Assembly: GCF_009707545.1 (NCBI RefSeq)
Contig: NZ_WLYK01000016.1
Location: 16,224-80,223 of the forward strand
Direction of reading: 5' to 3'
Source: Nakamurella alba
Lineage (GTDB): Bacteria; Actinomycetota; Actinomycetes; Mycobacteriales; Nakamurellaceae
DNA length: 64,000 nucleotides
Positions 1-7,482 of the stretch are shown in pieces. Within the stretch, counting starts at the first letter, position 1. Each line of letters starts with the position of its first letter. The notes beneath the pieces are model-generated. The model was not told where the DNA came from. It saw nothing but the letters and a program-made list of their open reading frames with translations, and ran no database searches. The translations under genes were made by a program, and so were the position numbers.

Positions 1-954
1 CACAGGTGCGGTGTAGCAGAGCATCTCGTCGACCAGATCGTCGTCGAGCATCGCCGTGGCCAACGTCGGCCCGCCCTCCAGCAGCACGTGCCGCCGGCCG
101 CGCCGGTACAGCTCCGACAGCACCGCCGCCGGATCCACCCGCAGCCCGCCGCCGAAGTCGGCGGCGGTGGCCACCAGCGTCTCCGCGGCGTCGTCGAGAA
201 CTCTTGCCCCGGGCGGCGTCCGGCCCACGGAGTCGAGCACGACGCGCAACGGTTGGGGTCCGATCGGCATTCCGTCGGAGTCACGCACCGTCAGCCACGG
301 GTCGTCGGCCAGCACGGTGCCGACACCGACCATCATCGTGTCCACCCGGGACCGCAGCAGGTGCACGTCGGCGCGGGACTCGGCCGACGTGATCCACCGG
401 CTGGTCCCGTCCGCCGCCGCCACCCGGCCGTCGGCGGTCACCCCGGCCTTGAAGGTGACGAAGGGGCGACCGAGCCGGGTCGCCACCAGCCATACCCGGT
501 TCACGTCCTCGGCCGGAGCGGCCAGGGCCGGCGTCACCAGCACCACGTCGACCCCGGCGGCCCGCAACCGCTCGATACCGCCTGCGGCCGTCGGCCACGG
601 ATCACGCACGGCCACCACCACCCGCGTCACCCCGGCGGCCAGCAGCGCCTCCGAGCACGGCCCCGTCCGGCCGGTGTGGTTGCAGGGCTCCAGGGTGACC
701 ACGGCGGTGGCGCCGCGCGCAGTGTCGCCGGCCGCCCGCAGGGCGTTCACCTCGGCATGCGGCCCGCCGGCCCTCTCGTGCCACCCCTCGCCGACGGTGT
801 GCCCGTGAGCGTCCAGCAGCACACAGCCGACCACCGGGTTCGGAAGCACCGTCCCCGCCCCACGCGCCGCCAGCTCCACCGCACGGACCAGCGCCGCCTG
901 CTCGGCCCCGGACAACCCGTCGCCGGACTCGCTCCCGTGTTCTGCCTCCGCCAC
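1..954 (-). CDS. ribD: Riboflavin biosynthesis deaminase/reductase RibD, 3' end beyond window
   Basis: Bifunctional pyrimidine deaminase/reductase of riboflavin synthesis. The N-terminal deaminase domain shows the zinc motifs HAEVNAL and PCNHTGRTGPC, including the proton-shuttling Glu. The reductase domain follows (FVTFKAGVTADGRVA, then SRWITS, and later HVLLEGGPTLA). The reading frame stays open to base 1, so roughly the last 30-50 residues lie outside. I chose the GTG at 954; an in-frame GTG at 972 is also possible and neither has an ideal ribosome site. It diverges from the hydrolase gene that begins at 1082. Identity is firm from the two domains; only the start is uncertain. Confidence 0.93.
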   Translation of the reverse strand, partial: MAEAEHGSESGDGLSGAEQAALVRAVELAARGAGTVLPNPVVGCVLLDAHGHTVGEGWHERAGGPHAEVNALRAAGDTARGATAVVTLEPCNHTGRTGPCSEALLAAGVTRVVVAVRDPWPTAAGGIERLRAAGVDVVLVTPALAAPAEDVNRVWLVATRLGRPFVTFKAGVTADGRVAAADGTSRWITSAESRADVHLLRSRVDTMMVGVGTVLADDPWLTVRDSDGMPIGPQPLRVVLDSVGRTPPGARVLDDAAETLVATAADFGGGLRVDPAAVLSELYRRGRRHVLLEGGPTLATAMLDDDLVDEMLCYTAPV

Positions 955-1081
955 GCGGTCAGTGTCCCGCACCCTCGCACCGCTGCCGGGCAGGTCGGCC
1001 GGGTTACCCGGAAGTGCCCTCTTCCTGGCCCGCCCCGACGTGCCTACCGTCCGTCCCGGGACCGTGCGGAAGGAGCAACGG

Positions 1082-1924
1082 ATGCGCAACCATCGGATCA
1101 CCGTCGACGGGGCCGAACTGGCAGTCCGGGACCACGGGGAGGGACCCCCGCTGGTGCTGCTGCACGGTTGGCCGCACACGAGCGCCCTGTGGGACCTGAT
1201 GCGTCCGGCTCTCGAGCGCTCGTTCCGGGTGATCACCCCGGACCTGCGCGGCATGGGCGACTCCACCCGGGTGACCGGCCCGATCGCCGGCGCTACGGTC
1301 GCCGCGGACCTGATCGCGGTGCTCGACGCCCTGGACATCGACTCCGCGACCGTCGTCGCGATCGATGCCTCGGTACCGGGTGCGTTCCTGGCCGGCATGC
1401 AGCACCCGGATCGGGTGGACCGGCTGGTGCTCGCCGAATCGCTCCTGATGCCGCTGCCGGGCGCGGATGCCTTCCTGGCCGGCGGTCCGCCGTGGTGGTT
1501 CGGTTTCCATGGGGTGCCCGGGCTGGCCGAGCACGCGGTGGCCGGTAACGAGGATGCCTACATCGGGTGGTTCCTGCGCAACGGGACCCGGACACGGGAG
1601 GGTGTCCCGGCGGAGATGGCGGCGCAGTTCGTCGATGCGCTGCGCGGCCCGGAGTCGCTGGCCAGCAGCTTCGGCTACTACCACTCCGGCGCGGAGACGG
1701 CAGCGGCGGTCGCTGCCGCGACGTCGACGGGACGGCTCACCGTGCCCACGCTGGCCGTCGGCGGCGACACAGTCGGTGATGTGCTGGCGAACCAGCTCTC
1801 AGGGGTGACCGACACGCTCACCCGCCGGCTGTTCCCGTCGGCCGGGCACATCCTGCCGGTGGACGTGCCCGACGAGTTCGCCGCGCTGATCACGGACTTT
1901 TGCGCCGGTCAGCTCGCCGGCTGA
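1082..1924 (+). CDS. Alpha/beta hydrolase with Asp nucleophile (epoxide hydrolase/dehalogenase type)
   Basis: A 280-residue single-domain alpha/beta hydrolase. The oxyanion motif HGWP is at residues 29-32. The nucleophile elbow reads AIDAS, placing Asp at about residue 95 where esterases have Ser. The catalytic His lies in SAGHILP near the C-terminus. An Asp nucleophile is typical of soluble epoxide hydrolases and haloacid/haloalkane dehalogenases, so an ester-forming hydrolysis of an epoxide or C-halogen bond is the likely chemistry; the substrate is unknown. The start at 1082 is chosen for a GGAG site 7-8 bases upstream. The last 126 bases are overlapped on the other strand by the extended HxlR regulator, which may respond to the same compound. 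Confidence 0.8.
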   Translation: MRNHRITVDGAELAVRDHGEGPPLVLLHGWPHTSALWDLMRPALERSFRVITPDLRGMGDSTRVTGPIAGATVAADLIAVLDALDIDSATVVAIDASVPGAFLAGMQHPDRVDRLVLAESLLMPLPGADAFLAGGPPWWFGFHGVPGLAEHAVAGNEDAYIGWFLRNGTRTREGVPAEMAAQFVDALRGPESLASSFGYYHSGAETAAAVAAATSTGRLTVPTLAVGGDTVGDVLANQLSGVTDTLTRRLFPSAGHILPVDVPDEFAALITDFCAGQLAG

Positions 1925-2476
1925 GTGTTCGGCCGCCGATCCGACCGTCGCTGACTCGTCGACCCGGCCATCGAGAGAGTCGTCGACCGGGCCACTGGCG
2001 GACTCGCCGACCCGGCCATCGAAGAAGTCATCGACGGGGCCATCGGCCGACCCATCGACCCGGCCATCGGCCGGCCCGTCATCGAGAACTCCTGCGCTGT
2101 CGTCGATCTCCGCGATGTGCTCCTCGGCCCAGTCCCGCAGCGCGGCCAGCGGGACCTCCAGCGACAGGCCCAGGTCGGTGAGCGAGTAGTGCACGCGAGG
2201 TGGGACCGTCGGCTCCTCCCGGCGGATCACCAGCCGGTCCGACTCCATCCGCTGCAGCGTCGCCGCGAGCATCTTCTTGGAGATCCCCGGCATCCGGCGC
2301 CGCAACTCGGCGAACCTGATCTCGCCGGTGCCGGCACCGGTCCGCTCGGCGGTCGCCCGTTCCGCGGCCAGCAGCTTCACCGCCATCGACGTCCACTTGT
2401 CGCCGATCCGGTCCAGCAGGTGCCGGGTCGGGCAGGTCGGCGAGAACAGATCTCCCCGCCGGGCGCGCCGCTCCAT
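1799..2476 (-). CDS. HxlR-type winged-helix regulator with repetitive C-terminal extension
   Basis: Residues 1-125 are a standard HxlR winged helix: the early Cys in SPTCPTRHLLDRIGDKW, then FAELRRRMPGISKKML, and the wing ending in YSLTDLG. HxlR proteins normally end near residue 110-150. This one has 225 residues because an acidic, degenerate repeat tail (variants of DGRVDGSADGPVDD) follows from about residue 130. The final stretch is read antisense through the 3' end of the convergent hydrolase gene. The tail lacks a domain signature and is probably the result of repeat expansion that removed the original stop. The early Cys could allow sensing of electrophiles or thiol oxidation, as in some family members; that is inference. 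Confidence 0.82.
   Translation of the reverse strand: MERRARRGDLFSPTCPTRHLLDRIGDKWTSMAVKLLAAERATAERTGAGTGEIRFAELRRRMPGISKKMLAATLQRMESDRLVIRREEPTVPPRVHYSLTDLGLSLEVPLAALRDWAEEHIAEIDDSAGVLDDGPADGRVDGSADGPVDDFFDGRVGESASGPVDDSLDGRVDESATVGSAAEHSAGELTGAKVRDQRGELVGHVHRQDVPGRREQPAGERVGHP
1940..2095. repeat. Degenerate tandem repeat inside the HxlR tail
   Basis: Variants of TCGACCCGGCCATCG recur about every 24-48 bases. Read on the minus strand they encode the Asp/Gly-rich tail of the HxlR regulator. The array sits between the stop of the plus-strand hydrolase and the conserved part of the regulator. It may be a slippage product in a once non-coding 3' region. Confidence 0.7.
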
Positions 2477-2551
2477 GCCCCCACCCTACGGTCAGCACGT
2501 CCGCGGGGTGGGAGTTGCTCCGGCGCAACGGCCATCGTTCCGGAATACTGA

Positions 2552-2715
2552 GGACCGTCACATCCATTGCCAGGAGCCACGTCCCGCGTGGCTGATGGCA
2601 ACAGATCGGGCCTGGTCCGGACCATCTGCTCCCCGGAGTCACCCCGCCCGCCGGCCGGACCGTCACATCCGTTGCCAGGAGCCACGTCCCGCGTGGCTGA
2701 TGGCAACAGATCGGA
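2552..2715. repeat. Two direct copies of a hairpin-forming element
   Basis: Nearly identical 58-59 base blocks lie at 2552-2609 and 2657-2715, 105 bases apart. Each holds a nested palindrome: outer arms TTGCCA and TGGCAA (7 bp in the second copy), inner arms GCCACG and CGTGGC around a five-base loop. The hairpins span about 2566-2602 and 2671-2707. They lie upstream of the HxlR gene and downstream of the FadR gene stop. They could be double operators, terminators of the long minus-strand operon, or a REP-type element. There is no U-run, and the duplicated flanks extend beyond the stem. Confidence 0.75.
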
Positions 2716-2794
2716 CCGGACGCACCGGCCATCGATCCGCGTCGGACCGTCCGGACATCGCCCGCCGCCGGAACCGGATTCGGCGGACGCCCGC

Positions 2795-3598
2795 TCAGCT
2801 CTCGATGTCGAAGAGCAGGTGGGAGAGTTCGGTGTTGACGTGGTCGATGTGCTCCATCGCCCGCTCCGCTGCCTCCAGCGGGGCGCGGCTGAGCAGCGCC
2901 ACCATGATCAGCTCGTGGTCCTTGATGGCCGAGGCGAGCCGGCGCGGCGGGTACATCGAGCGCACCTCGTCCATCAACGGCCGCACGCACGCCGTCATCA
3001 GCTGCAGCACCGAGTTGTGGCTGGCGTCGGCGATCGCCCCGTGGAACGCGCTGTCCCACTCGTTGATCGCCGCCCGGTCCTCACGGTCGTGCGCCCGGCG
3101 GCCCTGCTCGTAGGCGTGCGAGATCCGGCTCAGATCCGCCGGTGTCGCCCGGGAGGCGGCGAGTCGCGCAGCCTCGCCCTCCAGCACCCGGCGGGTCTCC
3201 ATCGCGTCCAGCAGCAGCGACCGCTGGTCCCGGTTGGAGAAGTGGACCAGGTGCGTCAGCGACTTCGCCACCAGCGCGATGTCCGGCTCCCGGACGAACG
3301 TCCCGTCGCCCTGCCGCACCTCGACCAGGCCCTGCGCCGCCACCCGGGCGATGGCCTCGCGGACCACCGACCGGCTGGCGCCGAACTGCTCACCGAGCTG
3401 GTCCACGGTCGGCAGCCGGTCGCCCGGCTGGCGGCTGGTACGGATCAGCTCCATCAGCTCGTCGGTGACCATGTCAACCCGCGACAGCTTGGCCGCGGGA
3501 ACCTTCACCGGCCCGCTGCCGGGCACGATCCCCGGCTCGGGCTGTTCGCCGACCCGGCGCAACGGGTGCGCGCGGGCTCGCGACGACTCAGACTGCAC
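2795..3598 (-). CDS. FadR-subfamily GntR transcriptional regulator
   Basis: A 267-residue regulator. The first 35 residues look disordered. The winged helix covers about 40-110 (PGDRLPTVDQLGEQFGASRSV then VVREAI and the wing QGDGTFVREP). An all-helical FCD ligand domain follows, with the conserved Asp/His metal-site region in AINEWDSAFHGAIADASHN. It is the last gene of the 14-gene minus-strand run and its 5' end overlaps the HcnB-like gene by 11 bases, so it is co-transcribed with the pathway it probably controls. FCD regulators usually bind an organic acid or amino acid, fitting the dehydrogenase/lyase set upstream. Confidence 0.85.
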   Translation of the reverse strand: MQSESSRARAHPLRRVGEQPEPGIVPGSGPVKVPAAKLSRVDMVTDELMELIRTSRQPGDRLPTVDQLGEQFGASRSVVREAIARVAAQGLVEVRQGDGTFVREPDIALVAKSLTHLVHFSNRDQRSLLLDAMETRRVLEGEAARLAASRATPADLSRISHAYEQGRRAHDREDRAAINEWDSAFHGAIADASHNSVLQLMTACVRPLMDEVRSMYPPRRLASAIKDHELIMVALLSRAPLEAAERAMEHIDHVNTELSHLLFDIES

Positions 3599-5072
3599 GG
3601 GTCCTCCCCCGATCGACGGGGGTCTCCGACCCCTGTCCGGTCACGACGTTCCTGTCCGGATCCTGCTGCTGATCTTGCTGGACGAGCTGCGACAAGGGAA
3701 CCGGGCGCGCCGGTGGCCGGCGCCGGAAGCCCGCTCCGGCCTGCTCCGGCCGGGGCACCGCCGCCAGCTGCGCGCAGATCGCGAGCTCGCAATTGCGCCC
3801 CTGACAGGCGCCCATCCCGGCCCTGGTCACCGCCTTGACCGCGTCCGGCGTGCGGGCGCCGCCGGCGATCGCCGCCGTCACGGTCGCCCGGCTCACCGAC
3901 TCGCACCGGCAGAGCAGGGTGGAGTCGGTGCTCAGATCCGGCATGCCGGCGGCCGGGGTACGACCCCGGTCCATCGCCGCGCGGACACGCCGGGCGTTGT
4001 CCCGCGCCGCCCGGGCCCGGCGCAGCGAGCGGCGGTCCGGCCCGGCGACTGCCAGGTCCTCGAGCACCGCGGCGCCGGTGAGCAGCCCGGAGGCCTCCGC
4101 GACCGTCGATCCCTCCGGGACCACGCCGTCGCCGGCGGCGTAGATGCCGCTGACCGGGGTGCGGCCGGCGGCATCCAGCACCGGCCGGCGGTCGGCACCG
4201 GAGCCGTCCGACGGGCAGCCGGCGATGTCGAGCAGTTCGGTGGAGGGCCGGAACCCGTAGCCGACGCACACCGCGTCGGCCTCGACGGTCCGCTCGGTCC
4301 ACAGCACCGGCGAGAAGTCGGGCGCGGCGGTGGCCAGCACCACGGCCGACACCTCCTGATCACCCTCGGCGCGGACCAGCACCGTCTCCGGCGTGATCCG
4401 CACCCCGGCGCGGCGCAGCACGGCCAGGTGCCCCGCACCTTCCCACAGGGTGTGGCGCCCCGCAGCGGTCCGGGATCCGACGGCGGCGACCGCCAGCATG
4501 TGCCGCAGCGTCAGCGCCGGTGCAGGGTCGAACACCCCGGCGATGTCGACGCCGGCGCGGACCATGTCCGCGGCGAAGGCGATCAGCAGCGGGCCGGTGC
4601 CGGCCAGCACCACCCGGCGGCCGGGCGAGATGCCCTGGCCGACCATCAGGGCGTGCGCGCCACCGGCGGTGAGCACACCGGACAGCGTCCAGCCGGGGAA
4701 GGGCACCGGCAGGTCGAACGCGCCGGCGGCGACGACCGCGGCCCGGAACGTCACCCGGACCGCGCCGTGCGGGCCGGTGAGCATGGCGTGGTCGGCGGCG
4801 AGATCCCAGACGGTGCAACCGGTCCGGCGCAGCCCACCGGCGGCGGCATAGGCGGCGTCGCGACGCGCACCGGCGGCCCGGTGCGCCTGCCCGGGGCCTC
4901 CGGTCGGCACACCGGCCGGCCGCTGCCGGTACACCTGGCCGCCGAGGGTGGTGCGCTGCTCGACCAGCAGGGTGCGCAGCCCGGCGGCGGCGGTGGTGGT
5001 CCCGGCGGCCATCCCGGCCGGCCCGCCGCCGATCACCAGCACGTCGACGTCCTCGGTGTGCAGCTCACTCAT
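3588..5072 (-). CDS. HcnB-like FAD/iron-sulfur subunit of amino-acid dehydrogenase
   Basis: Large subunit (494 residues) of a three-part flavin dehydrogenase resembling HcnABC, D-hydroxyproline dehydrogenase and opine oxidases. An FAD-binding Rossmann motif (GGGPAGMAAG) opens the protein, and a second dinucleotide site (LAGTGPLL) lies mid-protein. The C-terminal region carries four Cys in the pattern LLCRCES then GACQGRNC, a BFD-type [2Fe-2S] module. The ATG at 5072 is chosen because it starts at the FAD domain and overlaps the HcnA-like gene by 8 bases. It should pass electrons between the HcnC-like flavin subunit and the chain. The substrate is not visible; an N-substituted or cyclic amino acid is likely. 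Confidence 0.82.
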   Translation of the reverse strand: MSELHTEDVDVLVIGGGPAGMAAGTTTAAAGLRTLLVEQRTTLGGQVYRQRPAGVPTGGPGQAHRAAGARRDAAYAAAGGLRRTGCTVWDLAADHAMLTGPHGAVRVTFRAAVVAAGAFDLPVPFPGWTLSGVLTAGGAHALMVGQGISPGRRVVLAGTGPLLIAFAADMVRAGVDIAGVFDPAPALTLRHMLAVAAVGSRTAAGRHTLWEGAGHLAVLRRAGVRITPETVLVRAEGDQEVSAVVLATAAPDFSPVLWTERTVEADAVCVGYGFRPSTELLDIAGCPSDGSGADRRPVLDAAGRTPVSGIYAAGDGVVPEGSTVAEASGLLTGAAVLEDLAVAGPDRRSLRRARAARDNARRVRAAMDRGRTPAAGMPDLSTDSTLLCRCESVSRATVTAAIAGGARTPDAVKAVTRAGMGACQGRNCELAICAQLAAVPRPEQAGAGFRRRPPARPVPLSQLVQQDQQQDPDRNVVTGQGSETPVDRGRTRAV

Positions 5073-5403
5073 CGCCGGCTCCGCCCGTCCGGACGTCCGC
5101 GCCGGGCTCCGCCGGCTCCACGCAGGTGCGCACCGAGAACCGCCCGTCGACGGACATCTCGCACTCGCCGCAGACCCCGATGCCGCAGTACAGGCCGCGC
5201 GCACTGCCGTCGACGCCGCGCCGCTGCACCCGGATCCCGGCGGCGATCGCAGCCGCGGCGATGGTCTCGCCGGGGTACGCGGTCACCGGACGGTCGTCGA
5301 CGGTGAACGAGAACAGCTGTGCAGCAGCGCGTCCGGGCACCACCCCGGGCAACCGGCCGTCGGTACGGTCCGGGTTCCGCCGCCACCGGGAGAGGAGGGT
5401 CAT
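5065..5403 (-). CDS. HcnA-like [2Fe-2S] small subunit
   Basis: A 112-residue plant-type ferredoxin-like subunit. The cluster motif CGIGVCGEC is followed by a fourth Cys in SVRTCVEP. The preceding beta-grasp part reads VTAYPGETIAAAAIAAGI. The length and position, between the HcnC-like and HcnB-like genes with 4- and 8-base overlaps, match the gamma subunit of three-component D-hydroxyproline or hydrogen cyanide synthase-type dehydrogenases. It should accept electrons from the flavin subunits. Confidence 0.85.
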   Translation of the reverse strand: MTLLSRWRRNPDRTDGRLPGVVPGRAAAQLFSFTVDDRPVTAYPGETIAAAAIAAGIRVQRRGVDGSARGLYCGIGVCGECEMSVDGRFSVRTCVEPAEPGADVRTGGAGDE

Positions 5404-6548
5404 GCCTGCACCGCTGTCAGGTCGCCGGCCACCGCGGGCCGGTTCGGGTCGTACGGGTCGAGGTCGATCCCGGGGTCCTGCCCGGTCAGCTGCCGGGCCA
5501 GTCCCTCACCGAGCACCGGGGCGAAGGTGTAGCCGGCGTACCCGCGCGGGACCACGTACTCGACGAAGCCGGGCAGCCCGGTGTGCTCGCCGATCACCGG
5601 CAGGTTGTCCGGGGTGACCGGGATGAGGCCGGCCCAGGTGCGCAGCAGCGGCGCGGACAGCAACGGCGGCAGCACCTCGGCCGCCAGTGCGAGATTGCCG
5701 GTGACGGCATCGGTGTCAGGCAGCGTCGCCTCCGGCACCGTCTGGTCGCCGAGCCAGCCGCCGCCGACCAGCACGGTGCCGGTGCCGGTTTGCTTCATGG
5801 TGAGCCGGGCGCCGATGTGCTGCACCATCGGCAGCAGCAGCCGCGGCAACCGGCCCAGCACGCTGACCATCTGGGACACCGGGCGATGCCGGGCCGGCGC
5901 ACCGACCATGGCACCGATCGGCACCGCATACGGACCGCCGGCGTTCACCACCACCCGGGCCGTCTCAGGCGTGCCGTCGACGTCCACCCGGAAACCGCCG
6001 CCTGCCAACGGCTCGATGGCCCGGACCGGGGCACCGGTCCGGACCTCGGCGCCGAGCCGCTCGGCGGCGCGGGCCACCGCCGGCCCGGCGAGCAGCGGGT
6101 TGACCGCGCCCTCCTCCGGGCAGAACGCCACCCCGGACAGGCCGCGGGACAGCCCGGGCACCAGCTCCGCGGTCTCGTGGGCGTCGAGGATCCTGGTGCT
6201 GAGCCCGATCTCGTAATCGGCCGGGATCTTCGCGTGCAGCGCCGCGGCGTGGTCCGGGGTGGATCCGACCATCAGCCCGCCGTGGAAGTGCAGCTCCATG
6301 TCGTCGGACACGGTGTCCGGCATCGCCTGCCAGGCGGCCATCGACCGCCGGATCAGCTCGGCCCGGAACGGCAGCGGGGTGTCCTGCCGCCGCAACTGGA
6401 AGTGCAGGCTGCCGGCGTTGGCGCCGGATGCCCCGCGCCCCAGCATGTCCCGCTCGGCGAGCAGCACCGAGGCGCCCGCCGCGGCCAGCGAGCGGGTCAG
6501 GCACAGGCCGAGGATCCCACCCCCGACCACGACGACGTCCCAGGTCAT
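5400..6548 (-). CDS. HcnC/DadA-like FAD-dependent amino-acid dehydrogenase subunit
   Basis: A 382-residue DAO-family flavoprotein. The N-terminal FAD motif GGGILGLCLTRSLAAAGASV is followed by ERD, and a C-terminal substrate/FAD region contains WAGLIPVTPDNLPVIGE and PRGYAGYTFAP. Sarcosine oxidase, D-amino-acid dehydrogenase and glycine oxidase share this fold. It overlaps the 2Fe-2S subunit gene by 4 bases and follows the DHDPS-family gene by 4 bases. In the inferred complex this is the catalytic subunit that oxidises the C-N bond of the amino acid to an imine. Confidence 0.85.
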   Translation of the reverse strand: MTWDVVVVGGGILGLCLTRSLAAAGASVLLAERDMLGRGASGANAGSLHFQLRRQDTPLPFRAELIRRSMAAWQAMPDTVSDDMELHFHGGLMVGSTPDHAAALHAKIPADYEIGLSTRILDAHETAELVPGLSRGLSGVAFCPEEGAVNPLLAGPAVARAAERLGAEVRTGAPVRAIEPLAGGGFRVDVDGTPETARVVVNAGGPYAVPIGAMVGAPARHRPVSQMVSVLGRLPRLLLPMVQHIGARLTMKQTGTGTVLVGGGWLGDQTVPEATLPDTDAVTGNLALAAEVLPPLLSAPLLRTWAGLIPVTPDNLPVIGEHTGLPGFVEYVVPRGYAGYTFAPVLGEGLARQLTGQDPGIDLDPYDPNRPAVAGDLTAVQA

Positions 6549-6552
6549 GCGA

Positions 6553-7482
6553 TCACTTCACCAGCAGCCCGAACTCGTCGAGCACCGCGGCCAGCTCGGC
6601 CAGCTTCGTCTCGTCGTCCAGCGGCAGCAGCGGCTTGCGCGGGTACCCGGCCGGGTAGCCGATCAGGTTCAGCGAGGCCTTGAGCTGGCTCTGGAACGAC
6701 CGGCCGAACCGCGGCCGCTTCGCCTCGTCCCACAGCTGCAGGTCCAGCGCGCGTTCACGGGCACCGAGCTCGGCGGCCCGGTCCAGGTCGCCTGCCCAGA
6801 CGGACTCGAAGAAGTCCGGCAGGGTGCGGCCGAGCAGCTCCCAGCCGCCGATGAACCCGTCGCCGCCGACGCTGCGCATCGCCTCGACGCCGCGGGCGCC
6901 GAGCAGGTTCGGCCCGAACACCCGCACCTTGTCGACCAGCTCCGGGAGCACGCCGAAGAACAGGTCGTCGGTGGTGGAGTTCTTGAGCGCCACCACCTCC
7001 GGGATGTCGGCGAGCCGCACCATCAGGGCGGCGGACAGGTCGGTGCCGGTGCGCCGCGGGATGTTGTAAACCATGGCCGGCAGCCCGGCGGCGGACGCGA
7101 CATGCCGGAACAGGATCTCGATCTCGTCGTCACCGGGCCGCAGGTACGGCGGCGGGCTGAGCATGATGCCGTCGGCACCGTCGACCTTCGCCTGCACGGC
7201 GAGGGCGGTGGCGACCTCCTGGTCCATGGACGAGCAGCCGACGATCACCGGCACCCGGCCGGCCGTCACCTCGACGATGCGGGCCGAGGTGGCCACCCGC
7301 TCGGCGTCGGTCTGCGAGTGCCACTCGCCGGTCGAGCCGTTGGCCAGCAGGCCGTGCACGCCGGAGTCGAGGAACTTCTCGACCACGACATCCAGCGCCG
7401 GCCAGTCGATCTCCCCGTCGCGGTCGAAGGGGGTGGGGACAGCGGCCCAGTACCCGCGCCACTGCACGTCGTTGCGGTTCAC
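6553..7482 (-). CDS. DHDPS-family class I lyase (possible pyrroline-carboxylate deaminase)
   Basis: A 309-residue TIM barrel of the dihydrodipicolinate synthase/N-acetylneuraminate lyase family. The Schiff-base Lys is K167 in VALKNST and the catalytic Tyr is Y139 in VYNIPRRTG. The usual GTTGE loop reads NGSTGEW. Family members act as aldolases, dehydratases or deaminases on 2-keto acids. Next to an HcnABC-type dehydrogenase, the best precedent is the 1-pyrroline-4-hydroxy-2-carboxylate deaminase of hydroxyproline breakdown; no hydroxyproline epimerase is present in the window, so this is only a hypothesis. It is tightly coupled to its neighbours (4-base gap and 4-base overlap). Confidence 0.85.
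   Translation of the reverse strand: MNRNDVQWRGYWAAVPTPFDRDGEIDWPALDVVVEKFLDSGVHGLLANGSTGEWHSQTDAERVATSARIVEVTAGRVPVIVGCSSMDQEVATALAVQAKVDGADGIMLSPPPYLRPGDDEIEILFRHVASAAGLPAMVYNIPRRTGTDLSAALMVRLADIPEVVALKNSTTDDLFFGVLPELVDKVRVFGPNLLGARGVEAMRSVGGDGFIGGWELLGRTLPDFFESVWAGDLDRAAELGARERALDLQLWDEAKRPRFGRSFQSQLKASLNLIGYPAGYPRKPLLPLDDETKLAELAAVLDEFGLLVK

Noticed and set aside
6553..7482. dapA (lysine synthesis)
   Set aside because: It is embedded in a catabolic operon and its loop reads NGSTGEW; context argues against housekeeping DapA although the fold is shared.
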